Assembly (NCBI GenBank): GCA_017400415.1
Contig: JAFPTE010000079.1
Coordinates: 1 to 10,069, forward strand
Direction of reading: 5' to 3'
Length of the DNA: 10,069 nt
Source: Oscillospiraceae bacterium
GTDB taxonomy: Bacteria; Bacillota; Clostridia; Oscillospirales; Oscillospiraceae
The notes below the pieces were generated by a model. The model saw only the letters and a program-made list of their open reading frames with translations. It did no database searches and was not told where the DNA came from. This document shows, one piece after another, positions 1 to 5,712 of this stretch. The translations under genes were made by a program, and so were the position numbers. The number at the start of each line of letters is the position of its first letter. Positions within the stretch are counted from its first letter, which is position 1.

Positions 1-669
1 ACAGTGAAGCTGACGGTGAATGGGAAGCAGTACGAGGTAAACTGCGGAATAATTCGTGCTGAAAACGACAGCAGTGCAAATACGGGCTCAGCCCTGATGA
101 CCGGCATGAGCACAACTCCTGTGGTGGGACCTTACAGGGCCGGATATCCCAAGGCCACATCCTCAAGCATCCTCACACTTAAAGCCAGAGAGCAGGTTAC
201 CGTTACGGATATCGCCCTGCGCTCCGCTACCGGACTGGCGGAAATTGAAAACTGCAGCGTTACCATAACAGACGCCGACGGACTTGCCACCACAACTGCA
301 TGGGAAAAAGGGGATGCTTTCTCCGTGCCCGCAGGGGGAGAAATTAGCATCAGCGCCATGATCTATGACCCGGCGGCAAAGGATTCCATATACGCCGCAA
401 GCATGGCGGTCTCCGTTACCTACAAGACCGCAGACGGAAGGACCCGGCGCCAGTCAAGGCAGATTCAGCTTGTGTCAAACACAAGCGTCTATCTGATGAG
501 CCTGCAGCAGTTTGACGGGGTGAATATGCACGCTTTTTACAAGTATGTATATAATCCTCTCCATCTGAACCGGGAAATCTGGGCCAAGGAGTACGGATAT
601 GCGTACCCGGAGGCGGAAACCACAGAGCAGTTTCAAGATTATCTGGCCGAGTTTTTCAAGGAGAAATAA
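1..669 (+). CDS. Unrecognised protein, C-terminal part (5' end off the window)
   Basis: I do not recognise this protein. The frame is open to base 1. A GTG at base 4 could in principle be the start, but no ribosome binding site can be seen and the first residues resemble the middle of a beta-rich domain, so the true start is probably upstream. The visible part (about 222 residues) is rich in Thr, Ser, Ala and Val with alternating hydrophobic residues up to about residue 160, as in a beta-sandwich. It then becomes more helical and aromatic, with Tyr/Phe/Trp-rich stretches at about 168-200 and an acidic, lysine-terminated end. There is no membrane segment and no LPXTG-type anchor in the part seen. 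The stop is TAA at 667-669, directly before a strong hairpin. Codon use is more A/T-rich than in the neighbours (roughly half G+C by eye on sampled lines). Surface or secreted location is possible but not shown. Confidence 0.6.
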   Translation, partial: TVKLTVNGKQYEVNCGIIRAENDSSANTGSALMTGMSTTPVVGPYRAGYPKATSSSILTLKAREQVTVTDIALRSATGLAEIENCSVTITDADGLATTTAWEKGDAFSVPAGGEISISAMIYDPAAKDSIYAASMAVSVTYKTADGRTRRQSRQIQLVSNTSVYLMSLQQFDGVNMHAFYKYVYNPLHLNREIWAKEYGYAYPEAETTEQFQDYLAEFFKEK

Positions 670-672
670 GAA

Positions 673-701
673 TCAGCCGGTCCCCGACGGGGACCGGCTG
701 A
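673..701. terminator. Bidirectional intrinsic terminator between gene 1 and fakA
   Basis: A 13-base-pair perfect inverted repeat (arms 673-685 and 689-701, loop GAC) sits between the TAA of the + strand gene (667-669) and the TAA of fakA on the minus strand (716-718). Reading +, it is followed after a few bases by CGTTTT at 705-710. Reading -, it is followed by a moderately T-rich run (complement of 660-672). Its placement between converging stops suggests it serves both. The T tracts are imperfect, so efficiency in each direction is uncertain. Confidence 0.85.
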
Positions 702-715
702 AATCGTTTTGAAGC

Positions 716-2383
716 TTACTCGGCGCTTATCATGTAGTAATACACAGGCTGGCCGCCGTAGACCACGGTGACGTCCGCCTCCGGGAAGTCGGCGGAGAGC
801 TTGGCGCCAACGGCGTTGGCGGAGAACTCGTCCACGTCTTCTCCGTAATATATCGTGATGACGTCGCAGCCGTCCTCCGCAAAGCGCTCGGAGAGGGCGG
901 AGAGGAGGGAGGCCAGGTCCTTGCCGCTGCCTACGATGCTGCTCTCCAGAAGGGCCAGGTACTCACCGGCGGATATCTCCATGCCGTCAAACTCGGAGTC
1001 CCGGGAGGCGTAGGTAATCTGGGCGGTGCGGACGGACTTGCAGGCGGCCTTCATAGCCTCGATCATCTCCTCCTCCGGCAGGCTCTCATCGAAGCTGATG
1101 AGGGCGGAGATGCCCTGGGGGATGGTCTTGGAGGGGATAACGATGACGTTCTTCTCCGTCAGGGGGTCGCACTGCTGGGCGGCCATGATGATGTTCTTAT
1201 TGTTGGGCAGGACGAAAACCGTCTCGGCGGGGACGGACTGAATGGCCTTCAGTATATCCTCGGTGGAGGGGTTCATGGTCTGGCCGCCGGTGACCAGGGC
1301 GTCAACCCCGATGTCACGGAAAACGGTCTCAATACCGTCGCCGGCGCAGACGGCCACAACGCCGTACTTCTTCTCGGGCTCGGCCTCGCCGGGCTGCTCC
1401 TCAGGGGGAGTTTCGATGTTCTTGGGGTGCATCATGGCCTTGGGCTCCGAGGAGAACACCATCTGGGTGTGCTGGTTGCGCATGTTCTCGATTTTCACGG
1501 AGACGAAGGAGCCGTACTTAAGGGCCTTGGTCAGCACCTCGCCGGGCTGGTCCGTGTGGACGTGGGCCTTGATTATCTCGTCATCCTCCACGAAAACCAG
1601 GCTGTCGCCTATGCCGGAGAGGTAGTCCCGCAGGGCCTCCGGGCTCTTGTGGTTTTCACGGTTGACAATGAACTCAGTGCAGTATGTAAAGGTGATGTCC
1701 GCATCGGTGAAGGAGGCGAAGTCGGCAGTGTCGCTGCCGCCCTTCTCGCTGCCGTCCAGGGTCACGGGCTCGCCCATGAGGGCGGAGCGCATGCCCTTGA
1801 TGAGGAAGACGTAGCCCTGTCCGCCGGAGTCCACAACGCCGGCCTTCTTCAGCACCGGGTTCTGCTCCGTGGTGTTCCGCAGGGCCTCCTCACCAACGGG
1901 GATGAGAATATCGAAGAGCTCCATGAAGTCGCTGCCCTCCTGGCAGTACTTGGCGGCGGCGTCGGCCACCAGCCGGGAGACTGTCAGAATGGTGCCCTCC
2001 GTGGGCCGCATAACGGCCTTGTAGGCGGCGGTGACGCCCTCGGAAAGGGCGGCGGAGAAGTCAAAAACCGTCATCTCCTCAACGCCCTTCAGGGCCTTGC
2101 TCATGCCCCGGAAGAGCAGGGAGAGAATAACGCCGGAGTTGCCTCTTGCGCCCCGCAGAAGGGCGCCGGCGGCGGTGTCCGCCACGGCGGTGACGGTCTG
2201 GGAGGGCTTGGCGTCCATGGCGGTGACGCCGGCGTTGATGGTCATGGACATGTTGGTGCCGGTGTCCCCGTCAGGCACGGGGAATACGTTAAGCTCGTTT
2301 ACGAACTGCTTGTTCTTCTCAAGTAAGGCTGCGCCGCTCTTTATCATCACTTCGTACTGAGCGGCATTGATCTGTGAAATCAA
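716..2383 (-). CDS. fakA: Fatty acid kinase FakA (DhaL/DAK2-domain protein, YloV family)
   Basis: This cytoplasmic kinase uses ATP to phosphorylate fatty acids bound to a FakB (DegV-family) carrier, giving acyl-phosphate for phospholipid synthesis. The 555 residues match the usual family length. The N-terminal DhaL domain carries NVFPVPDGDTGTNM at about 32-45, whose aspartates (38, 40) bind the Mg-nucleotide, and GARGNSGVILS at 78-88. After a Pro/Glu-rich linker near 325-340, the C-terminal half has the family signatures GGQTMNPSTEDILKAIQ and VFVLPNNKNII. The start is TTG at 2383-2381: GGAGGA lies 7 bases upstream (2396-2391), and the resulting beginning (MISQINAAQYEVMIKSGA) resembles other FakA N-termini; no ATG lies there. 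The gene follows the asp23-like gene after 14 bases, so the two are probably co-transcribed and translationally coupled. This is the usual yloU-yloV order. No fakB is in the window. Confidence 0.95.
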   Translation of the reverse strand: MISQINAAQYEVMIKSGAALLEKNKQFVNELNVFPVPDGDTGTNMSMTINAGVTAMDAKPSQTVTAVADTAAGALLRGARGNSGVILSLLFRGMSKALKGVEEMTVFDFSAALSEGVTAAYKAVMRPTEGTILTVSRLVADAAAKYCQEGSDFMELFDILIPVGEEALRNTTEQNPVLKKAGVVDSGGQGYVFLIKGMRSALMGEPVTLDGSEKGGSDTADFASFTDADITFTYCTEFIVNRENHKSPEALRDYLSGIGDSLVFVEDDEIIKAHVHTDQPGEVLTKALKYGSFVSVKIENMRNQHTQMVFSSEPKAMMHPKNIETPPEEQPGEAEPEKKYGVVAVCAGDGIETVFRDIGVDALVTGGQTMNPSTEDILKAIQSVPAETVFVLPNNKNIIMAAQQCDPLTEKNVIVIPSKTIPQGISALISFDESLPEEEMIEAMKAACKSVRTAQITYASRDSEFDGMEISAGEYLALLESSIVGSGKDLASLLSALSERFAEDGCDVITIYYGEDVDEFSANAVGAKLSADFPEADVTVVYGGQPVYYYMISAE

Positions 2384-2390
2384 GGCACTG

Positions 2391-2396
2391 TCCTCC
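2391..2396 (-). promoter_or_regulatory. Ribosome binding site that fixes the TTG start of fakA
   Basis: The minus strand reads GGAGGA, then seven bases, then TTG. The motif lies just beyond the TAA stop of the upstream asp23-like gene (2400-2398), so ribosomes ending there could re-initiate. It is the best Shine-Dalgarno match near the fakA start. Confidence 0.8.
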
Positions 2397-2397
2397 G

Positions 2398-2757
2398 TTA
2401 ATCTTTACTGATAGAGTCCACAAAAACGTCCACCCGTTCCACGGTGACGCCGGTGGCCTCAGATACTTTATATCGGACCTCGCTGATGATGCTGCGGCAG
2501 AGAGCCGGCAGATTGACGCCGTCATCCACAATGATGTGGAGCTCGATGGAAACGGAGGAGCTCTCGCTGTATTTGATGTAGACACCCTTATGCATGCTCT
2601 CACGCTTCAGAAGATGGACGAGACCGTCCGTAACGGAGCGCATGGCCATACCCTTCACGCCGAAGCAGCTTGTAGCGGCCTCGCCCACCAGGGTGGTGAA
2701 GACTTCGGGGGAAAGACTGATGTTGCCGGAATTATTCTGAAATCTTACCATATTCAT
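2398..2757 (-). CDS. Asp23/Gls24 family envelope-stress protein (YloU-like)
   Basis: A small cytoplasmic protein of the Asp23/Gls24 (DUF322) family. Members are linked to cell-envelope homeostasis and some are membrane-associated through partners; the biochemical role is not settled. With the ATG at 2757-2755 it is 119 residues, close to B. subtilis YloU. Family features are the opening GNISLSPEVFTTLVGEAATSCFGVKGMA (residues 11-38, broken here by no gap), the central IELHIIVDDG (71-80) and the ending with VERVDVFV (106-113). A longer reading from a GTG at 2787 is open, but it would start only a few bases after the predicted transcription start and lacks a ribosome binding site. The chosen ATG has GGAAAGG about seven bases upstream. 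A second ATG two codons later is also possible. It is first in the operon with fakA. Confidence 0.92.
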   Translation of the reverse strand: MNMVRFQNNSGNISLSPEVFTTLVGEAATSCFGVKGMAMRSVTDGLVHLLKRESMHKGVYIKYSESSSVSIELHIIVDDGVNLPALCRSIISEVRYKVSEATGVTVERVDVFVDSISKD

Positions 2758-2797
2758 GTCACTGCCTTTCCGTGGGCACACTCCCACTTTTAAAGAG

Positions 2798-2826
2798 ATT
2801 ATAATATAAATAAGTGAAACTTACAA
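2798..2826 (-). promoter_or_regulatory. Vegetative promoter of the asp23-like/fakA operon
   Basis: On the minus strand, -35 TTGTAA (2826-2821) and -10 TATAAT (2803-2798) are separated by 17 bases. The -10 is a perfect consensus and the -35 matches four of six. Transcription would begin near 2791, giving a leader of about 34 bases to the ATG at 2757. An inverted repeat, GTGAAA at 2814-2819 and TTTCAC at 2833-2838, brackets the -35 and could be an operator (inference). Confidence 0.75.
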
Positions 2827-2838
2827 GCACAATTTCAC
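2814..2838. repeat. Inverted repeat GTGAAA-N13-TTTCAC around the asp23-like promoter -35
   Basis: The arms are 2814-2819 and 2833-2838, with the minus-strand -35 hexamer between them. Position suggests an operator, but six-base arms in an A/T-rich gap can arise by chance. I do not recognise the regulator. Confidence 0.35.
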
Positions 2839-2908
2839 CGACTTTTGTCGGGAAGTTTGGCGCCGTTTGGGTAAAATCACTTTATTTCAGGTTTTAGAGT
2901 GAAAAGTA

Positions 2909-2937
2909 TTGAAAAATTCCCGGAAATAGTGTATCAT
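2909..2937 (+). promoter_or_regulatory. Vegetative promoter of the small membrane protein gene
   Basis: TTGAAA (2909-2914) and TATCAT (2932-2937) are spaced by 17 bases, each matching five of six consensus positions. Transcription would start near 2944, about 22 bases before the GTG start at 2966. A near-palindrome (TTCC-C-GGAA, 2917-2925) lies in the spacer, and an imperfect 8-base inverted repeat (arms 2877-2884 and 2895-2902) lies just upstream. Confidence 0.75.
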
Positions 2938-2950
2938 ATAGGCCGACTAC

Positions 2951-2958
2951 AAGGAGGT
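2951..2958 (+). promoter_or_regulatory. Ribosome binding site choosing GTG 2966
   Basis: AAGGAGGT is a near-perfect Shine-Dalgarno sequence, seven bases before GTG 2966. An ATG at 2959 abuts the motif directly, is far too close to be used, and opens a different frame. The GTG is therefore the likely start. Confidence 0.8.
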
Positions 2959-2965
2959 ATGCCCC

Positions 2966-3160
2966 GTGAAGAAAGAGACCAAGCTTATTATCATTATCGT
3001 CTGCTGCGCCGTGGCAGTGGCCGCCGCCGTTGCCGCCATCATCTACTTTAAGGACGATATTATGCAGTTCATCTCCAGGCTCCTGCCCAAAAAGGAAACC
3101 GAGGGCGAAGGCGAAGTCGAATATACCCCCGAAGAGTGCGAGGACTTCGCTGATATCTGA
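2966..3160 (+). CDS. Small single-pass membrane protein, unknown function
   Basis: I do not recognise this 64-residue protein. It starts with MKKETK, then one strongly hydrophobic helix at about 7-27 (Ile-rich, then Ala/Val-rich, with a Cys pair at 13-14). A short amphipathic stretch with Phe, Ile and Leu follows (about 29-40), then a Lys pair, and an acidic tail (41-64) with many Glu and Asp. The hydrophobic segment could be an uncleaved anchor; no clear signal-peptidase or lipobox site is visible. It has its own promoter and an excellent ribosome binding site, and it ends in an intrinsic terminator, so it appears to be a real single-gene unit. It is divergent from the asp23-like/fakA operon. 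Asp23-type proteins elsewhere have small membrane partners, so a link is possible, but the sequence does not resemble the partners I know (AmaP, DUF2273). Confidence 0.85.
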   Translation: MKKETKLIIIIVCCAVAVAAAVAAIIYFKDDIMQFISRLLPKKETEGEGEVEYTPEECEDFADI

Positions 3161-3177
3161 AAATCAGCAAACGAAAT

Positions 3178-3201
3178 GCCGGCCTTCTGGCCGGCGTTTT
3201 T
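3178..3201. terminator. Intrinsic terminator after the small membrane protein gene, possibly bidirectional
   Basis: Stem GCCGGCC (3178-3184), loop TTCT, stem GGCCGGC (3189-3195), then GTTTTT to 3201: a textbook terminator on the + strand. The last T is also the final base of the TGA stop of the converging phosphoesterase gene. On the minus strand the hairpin is followed by ATTTCGTTTG, moderately T-rich, so it may end that transcript too. Confidence 0.88.
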
Positions 3202-3680
3202 CATTTGTCCGCAGGTATATCGTAAACGTAACGGAGCTCGTAGCTGTATTGCTCCCGGTCAAATTCCAGAACGCCGTAGCTCAGCTCATAGCCCACTGCG
3301 CCGGGGTTTATGATGACCATATCGCCCTGGTCCTCAAAAAGGGCGCTGTGGGTGTGGCCGAAGAGGAGGAAGTCCGCCCGGGCGGCGTTGGCTGCGTTGA
3401 TGATGGAGCTGAGGCCGAACTTAACGTGGTAGGTGTGGCCGTGGGCACAGAAGAAGGTCCTGCCGCAGACGATGGGCATGATGACAGGGTCGCTGCGGGT
3501 GTACATATCGCAGTTGCCCGGCACGCTGTAGATTCTCAGGGAGGGGAACTGCCGCTCCAGCTCCAGGGCGTCGGTCTCCAGATCTCCCAGGTGGAAGACC
3601 AGGTCGGGCTTTTCGCAGAGAATGGCCCGCTCCATGCCGCCTGTCATTCTGTGGGAGTCTGCAAAGATAAGCGCTTTCAT
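3201..3680 (-). CDS. YfcE/MJ0936-type metallophosphoesterase
   Basis: A small cytoplasmic calcineurin-like phosphoesterase of 159 residues, the usual size for this family. All the metal-binding motifs are present in order: DSH (D8, H10), GDLE (D33), GNCD (N56), HGH (H80, H82) and GHTH (H109, H111). These residues build the two-metal site. Family members hydrolyse phosphodiesters in vitro, but the natural substrate is usually unknown and cannot be read from the sequence. The ATG at 3680-3678 has GAGG seven bases upstream. It stands alone here; in many Firmicutes it sits next to the rdgB-type nucleotide pyrophosphatase, which is absent. Its 5' end faces the three-gene cassette across 56 bases in which I see no convincing promoter. 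Confidence 0.9.
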   Translation of the reverse strand: MKALIFADSHRMTGGMERAILCEKPDLVFHLGDLETDALELERQFPSLRIYSVPGNCDMYTRSDPVIMPIVCGRTFFCAHGHTYHVKFGLSSIINAANAARADFLLFGHTHSALFEDQGDMVIINPGAVGYELSYGVLEFDREQYSYELRYVYDIPADK

Positions 3681-3720
3681 GCTGTAACCTCATTTCGTGG
3701 GAGGGAATATACTGTACTGT

Positions 3721-3730
3721 GGAAGGGGGT
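3721..3730 (+). promoter_or_regulatory. Ribosome binding site of the three-gene cassette
   Basis: The purine-rich GGAAGGGGGT lies six bases before ATG 3737. An upstream in-frame GTG at 3719 would put this motif inside the coding region and has no site of its own, so the ATG is preferred. A TATACT at 3708-3713 could be a -10 element, but no acceptable -35 lies at the right distance. Confidence 0.55.
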
Positions 3731-3736
3731 ACGGAA

Positions 3737-3988
3737 ATGGAAAAATCCGTTGAAAAGCTGCTGGGGCAGGAGGGCGCCAGGGCTGTGGAGAAAAACGGCC
3801 CGGCCCTGGAAAGTGCTCTTAACTCCGGGGACGGCCGGGCAGTCAGAGCCGCCCTGGAGGGCAGGAGACTGGAGGAGGCCCTCCGCCGGGGGGACACGGA
3901 GAAGGTGAAGGGCACCGTTGCGGAGCTCATGGCAACGGAGGAGGGCCGGAGGCTCTTTTCCCGGCTCCGGGAGATACTGGGCAAATGA
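3737..3988 (+). CDS. Small helical soluble protein, first of a three-gene cassette
   Basis: I cannot assign a function. It has 83 residues, is highly charged (Glu, Arg, Lys) and looks wholly helical: three or four amphipathic helices broken by Asn-Gly, Gly-Asp and Gly-Asp-Thr turns near residues 20, 31 and 52. There is no signal peptide or membrane segment. Short Ala/Leu/Glu/Arg-rich blocks, with ALNSGDGRAVRAAL and ALRRGDTEKVKGTV roughly 20 residues apart, suggest a degenerate internal helix-turn repeat. The stop overlaps the start of the next gene as ATGA (3985-3988), a typical sign of translational coupling. Codon use matches the surrounding chromosome, so recent transfer is not suggested. 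Confidence 0.75.
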   Translation: MEKSVEKLLGQEGARAVEKNGPALESALNSGDGRAVRAALEGRRLEEALRRGDTEKVKGTVAELMATEEGRRLFSRLREILGK

Positions 3989-4329
3989 GCGGCGAGGGCA
4001 TTGAGGAGGCCATCAGCAGCGTTCTCTCCAATCCGGAGGAGATGGAGAAGCTCATGGCCATGGCAAAGACCATCGGCGGCAGCCTGGGCGCCGGCGAGCC
4101 GGCCCCGGAGGCCGGGAGCGGCCCGGACCCCAAAATAATGGGCCTTGTGGGTCGCATAATGGGCTCCTGCGGCACAAAAAACAGCGATAAGCGGCGGCTT
4201 GTGGAGGCTCTGAAGCCCTTTCTGAAGCCGGAGCGGTGGCAGGCCCTGGACCGGGCTGCGAGAATTGCGGGCCTTGCCGGGGCCGCACAGGCGGCCACCC
4301 GGGAGCTGGGGGCGGACTATGGCCTCTGA
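3985..4329 (+). CDS. Small helical protein with a NPEEMEKLMAMAKTIGG segment, second of the cassette
   Basis: No named function. The 114 residues fall into two helical regions joined by a Gly/Pro/Ala-rich linker (about 36-50). The N-terminal part contains ISSVLSNPEEMEKLMAMAKT (about 10-29). The C-terminal part has KRRLVEALKPFLKPERWQAL followed by an Ala/Leu-rich helix. From memory this pairing recurs in uncharacterised clostridial proteins; that needs a database search. No catalytic motif, signal peptide or membrane helix is seen. The start ATG overlaps the previous stop by four bases and the stop TGA (4327-4329) lies inside the next gene, so the three genes are very likely translated from one message. 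Confidence 0.78.
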   Translation: MSGEGIEEAISSVLSNPEEMEKLMAMAKTIGGSLGAGEPAPEAGSGPDPKIMGLVGRIMGSCGTKNSDKRRLVEALKPFLKPERWQALDRAARIAGLAGAAQAATRELGADYGL

Positions 4330-4564
4330 AAGACGCTATCAGACCTTCGTCCTCCAAAGGCCTGCAGAGTCTCCCCGGCAGGAGCGGAGACCGCCTCCGC
4401 CGCCGCATCCGCCCCGCCCGGCGCCGGCTCCCTTCCCGCTGCCTGCGGGGGTGGACGCCTGCGACCTTCTGCTCCTGGGCCTCATGTGGCTTCTCTGGAA
4501 GGACAGCGGGGACAGAGATTTCCTCATCATGCTGGGCGTTCTGGCCCTGGGCATCTTACAGTAA
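4319..4564 (+). CDS. Proline-rich protein with a hydrophobic C-terminal hairpin, third of the cassette
   Basis: Unrecognised, 81 residues from ATG 4319. It has three parts: a basic N-terminus (1-24), a strongly proline-rich stretch (25-43, including a run of five Pro), and a C-terminal hydrophobic region (about 46-81). That region is two Leu-rich segments (DLLLLGLMWLLW and FLIMLGVLALGIL) separated by an acidic/basic turn, KDSGDRD. The segments are short for full membrane spans, so it may be a membrane-inserted hairpin or a hydrophobic helical interface. The start overlaps the preceding gene by 11 bases, with G-rich ribosome-binding sequence at 4301-4314. A longer reading from ATG 4265 would overlap the upstream gene by 65 bases and lacks reason to be preferred. 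The stop TAA (4562-4564) lies 16 bases from that of converging tagO. Confidence 0.72.
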   Translation: MASERRYQTFVLQRPAESPRQERRPPPPPHPPRPAPAPFPLPAGVDACDLLLLGLMWLLWKDSGDRDFLIMLGVLALGILQ

Positions 4565-4603
4565 AAAAGAGGGCAGACGGTCAATGTCTGTCCTCTTCGT
4601 TTT
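4563..4603. terminator. Shared intrinsic terminator of the cassette and tagO
   Basis: Arms 4567-4578 and 4586-4597 form 12 pairs (one G-T) around a seven-base loop. On the minus strand the hairpin is followed by six T (complement of 4568-4563), an excellent terminator for tagO. On the + strand it is followed by CGTTTTCC, weaker. The last codons of tagO form one arm and its TGA stop (4583-4581) is in the loop. The A run overlaps the TAA of the + strand gene. Confidence 0.88.
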
Positions 4604-5696
4604 CCTGCTCAGACTGTTCAGAGGGGGCTTCGCTGTTGGGGGCTTTCTCCTCCTCCTTGGCGTGGCTTCGGGTGAGGGCGATGCCGATGGCGATAGCCAC
4701 CACAAAGGCGAAGACCAGCACCAGAGCCTTCATCTCGCCGTTGGTGGTTATCATAACGGAGGAGAGGCCCAGAATGGAGCTTATGCCGTAAAGGAGGGCC
4801 ACGGCCTGCTTCTGGCTCATGCCCATATCGATGAGGCGGTGGTGGAAGTGGCCCCGGTCCGGGCTCATGGGGTTCTGGCCCTTCAGCAGCCGGCGGATTA
4901 TGGCGAAGGCCGTGTCGAAGATGGGCAGACCCAGGGCCAGCAGGGGAACGGTGAAGGAGATTATGGTGTAGAATTTCAGAAGGCCAGTGACGGAGACGCA
5001 GGCCAGCACGTAGCCCAGCATCAGGGCGCCGGTGTCCCCCATGAAGATCTTGGCGGGGTTCAGGTTGTAGGGCATGAAGCCGATGCAGGCGCCCAGAACG
5101 GCGGCCAGCACAATGGCGGTGTTCCACTGGCCCAGCATGATGGAGATGGCCAGCATGGACAGGGAGGCGATGGCGGAGACGCCTACGGCCAGGCCGTCCA
5201 GCCCGTCAATGAGGTTCACGGAGTTGGTGATGCCCACTATCCACAGCACCGTCACCGGAATGGAGAAGACCCCCAGATTCAGGTATTCCCGGGCGCTCCA
5301 GAAGATGGGGTTTGCCAGGTGCTCTATCCGCACGCCGAACCAGACGGCTATGAGGGCAGCCCCGATCTGCACCACCAGCTTTACCAGAGCGGGCAGGGGG
5401 GTTATATCGTCCACAACGCCTACGGCCACGATGACCACGCTGCCCAGCAGAATGCCCTTCAGCTGGGTGTCAATCTGGGCAAAGAGCACCACGCCCAGCA
5501 CGAAGCCCAGGAAGATGGCCAGACCGCCCATCCGGGGGATAGGGTGGTCATGGACCCGGCGGGCGTCCTTGGGTACGTCGATGGCCCCCACCTTCCGGGC
5601 GAAGGCCTCCGCAAGAGGCGTGGACACAAAGCTCACCAGAAGCGCCGCACCCAATGCCATGGCAGCGGTGATGAGGTTGTTTATATCTATCTGCAT
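4581..5696 (-). CDS. tagO: Undecaprenyl-phosphate N-acetylglucosamine-1-phosphate transferase, TagO/WecA type
   Basis: An integral membrane enzyme that moves GlcNAc-1-phosphate from UDP-GlcNAc to undecaprenyl phosphate, the first step for wall teichoic acid or similar wall-linked polymers. At 371 residues with about ten or eleven hydrophobic segments it fits the MraY/WecA superfamily. Diagnostic motifs face the cytoplasm: DD at 96-97 (Mg2+ and lipid phosphate), NSVNLIDGLDGLA at 158-170, MGDTG at 219-223, and HFHHR at 283-287. The HHR motif marks the WecA/TagO branch rather than MraY. An acidic, Ser/Glu-rich tail of about 27 residues ends the protein. ATG 5696-5694 has AAGGAA eight bases upstream, and the trpS stop lies 16 bases away, so it is last in the aminotransferase-trpS-tagO operon. 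Which sugar polymer it serves cannot be told here. Confidence 0.93.
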   Translation of the reverse strand: MQIDINNLITAAMALGAALLVSFVSTPLAEAFARKVGAIDVPKDARRVHDHPIPRMGGLAIFLGFVLGVVLFAQIDTQLKGILLGSVVIVAVGVVDDITPLPALVKLVVQIGAALIAVWFGVRIEHLANPIFWSAREYLNLGVFSIPVTVLWIVGITNSVNLIDGLDGLAVGVSAIASLSMLAISIMLGQWNTAIVLAAVLGACIGFMPYNLNPAKIFMGDTGALMLGYVLACVSVTGLLKFYTIISFTVPLLALGLPIFDTAFAIIRRLLKGQNPMSPDRGHFHHRLIDMGMSQKQAVALLYGISSILGLSSVMITTNGEMKALVLVFAFVVAIAIGIALTRSHAKEEEKAPNSEAPSEQSEQENEEDRH

Positions 5697-5712
5697 AAGA
5701 GTTATTCCTTTT

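Noticed and set aside
1427..2326. A 299-codon + strand open frame opposite fakA
   Set aside because: Its composition (Gly, Val, His and Leu rich) is what the complement of fakA codons gives. No family signature is seen, and fakA itself is certain.
2838..2851. Small hairpin CCGAC-TTTT-GTCGG
   Set aside because: The five-base stem has no T tract and lies upstream of both promoters, so it is not a terminator. It may be chance.
2855..2870. Direct repeat GTTTGG-CGCC-GTTTGG with a 10-base period
   Set aside because: Only two copies of a six-base word; too little to claim a regulator site, though it lies in the divergent region.
3681..3736. Possible promoter with TATACT at 3708-3713 for the three-gene cassette
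   Set aside because: No acceptable -35 is found at 16-18 bases. Transcription may start elsewhere or need another sigma factor.
3030..3908. A 292-codon + strand frame spanning the small membrane gene, the terminator and the phosphoesterase
   Set aside because: It passes through an intrinsic terminator and overlaps three better-supported genes in other frames.
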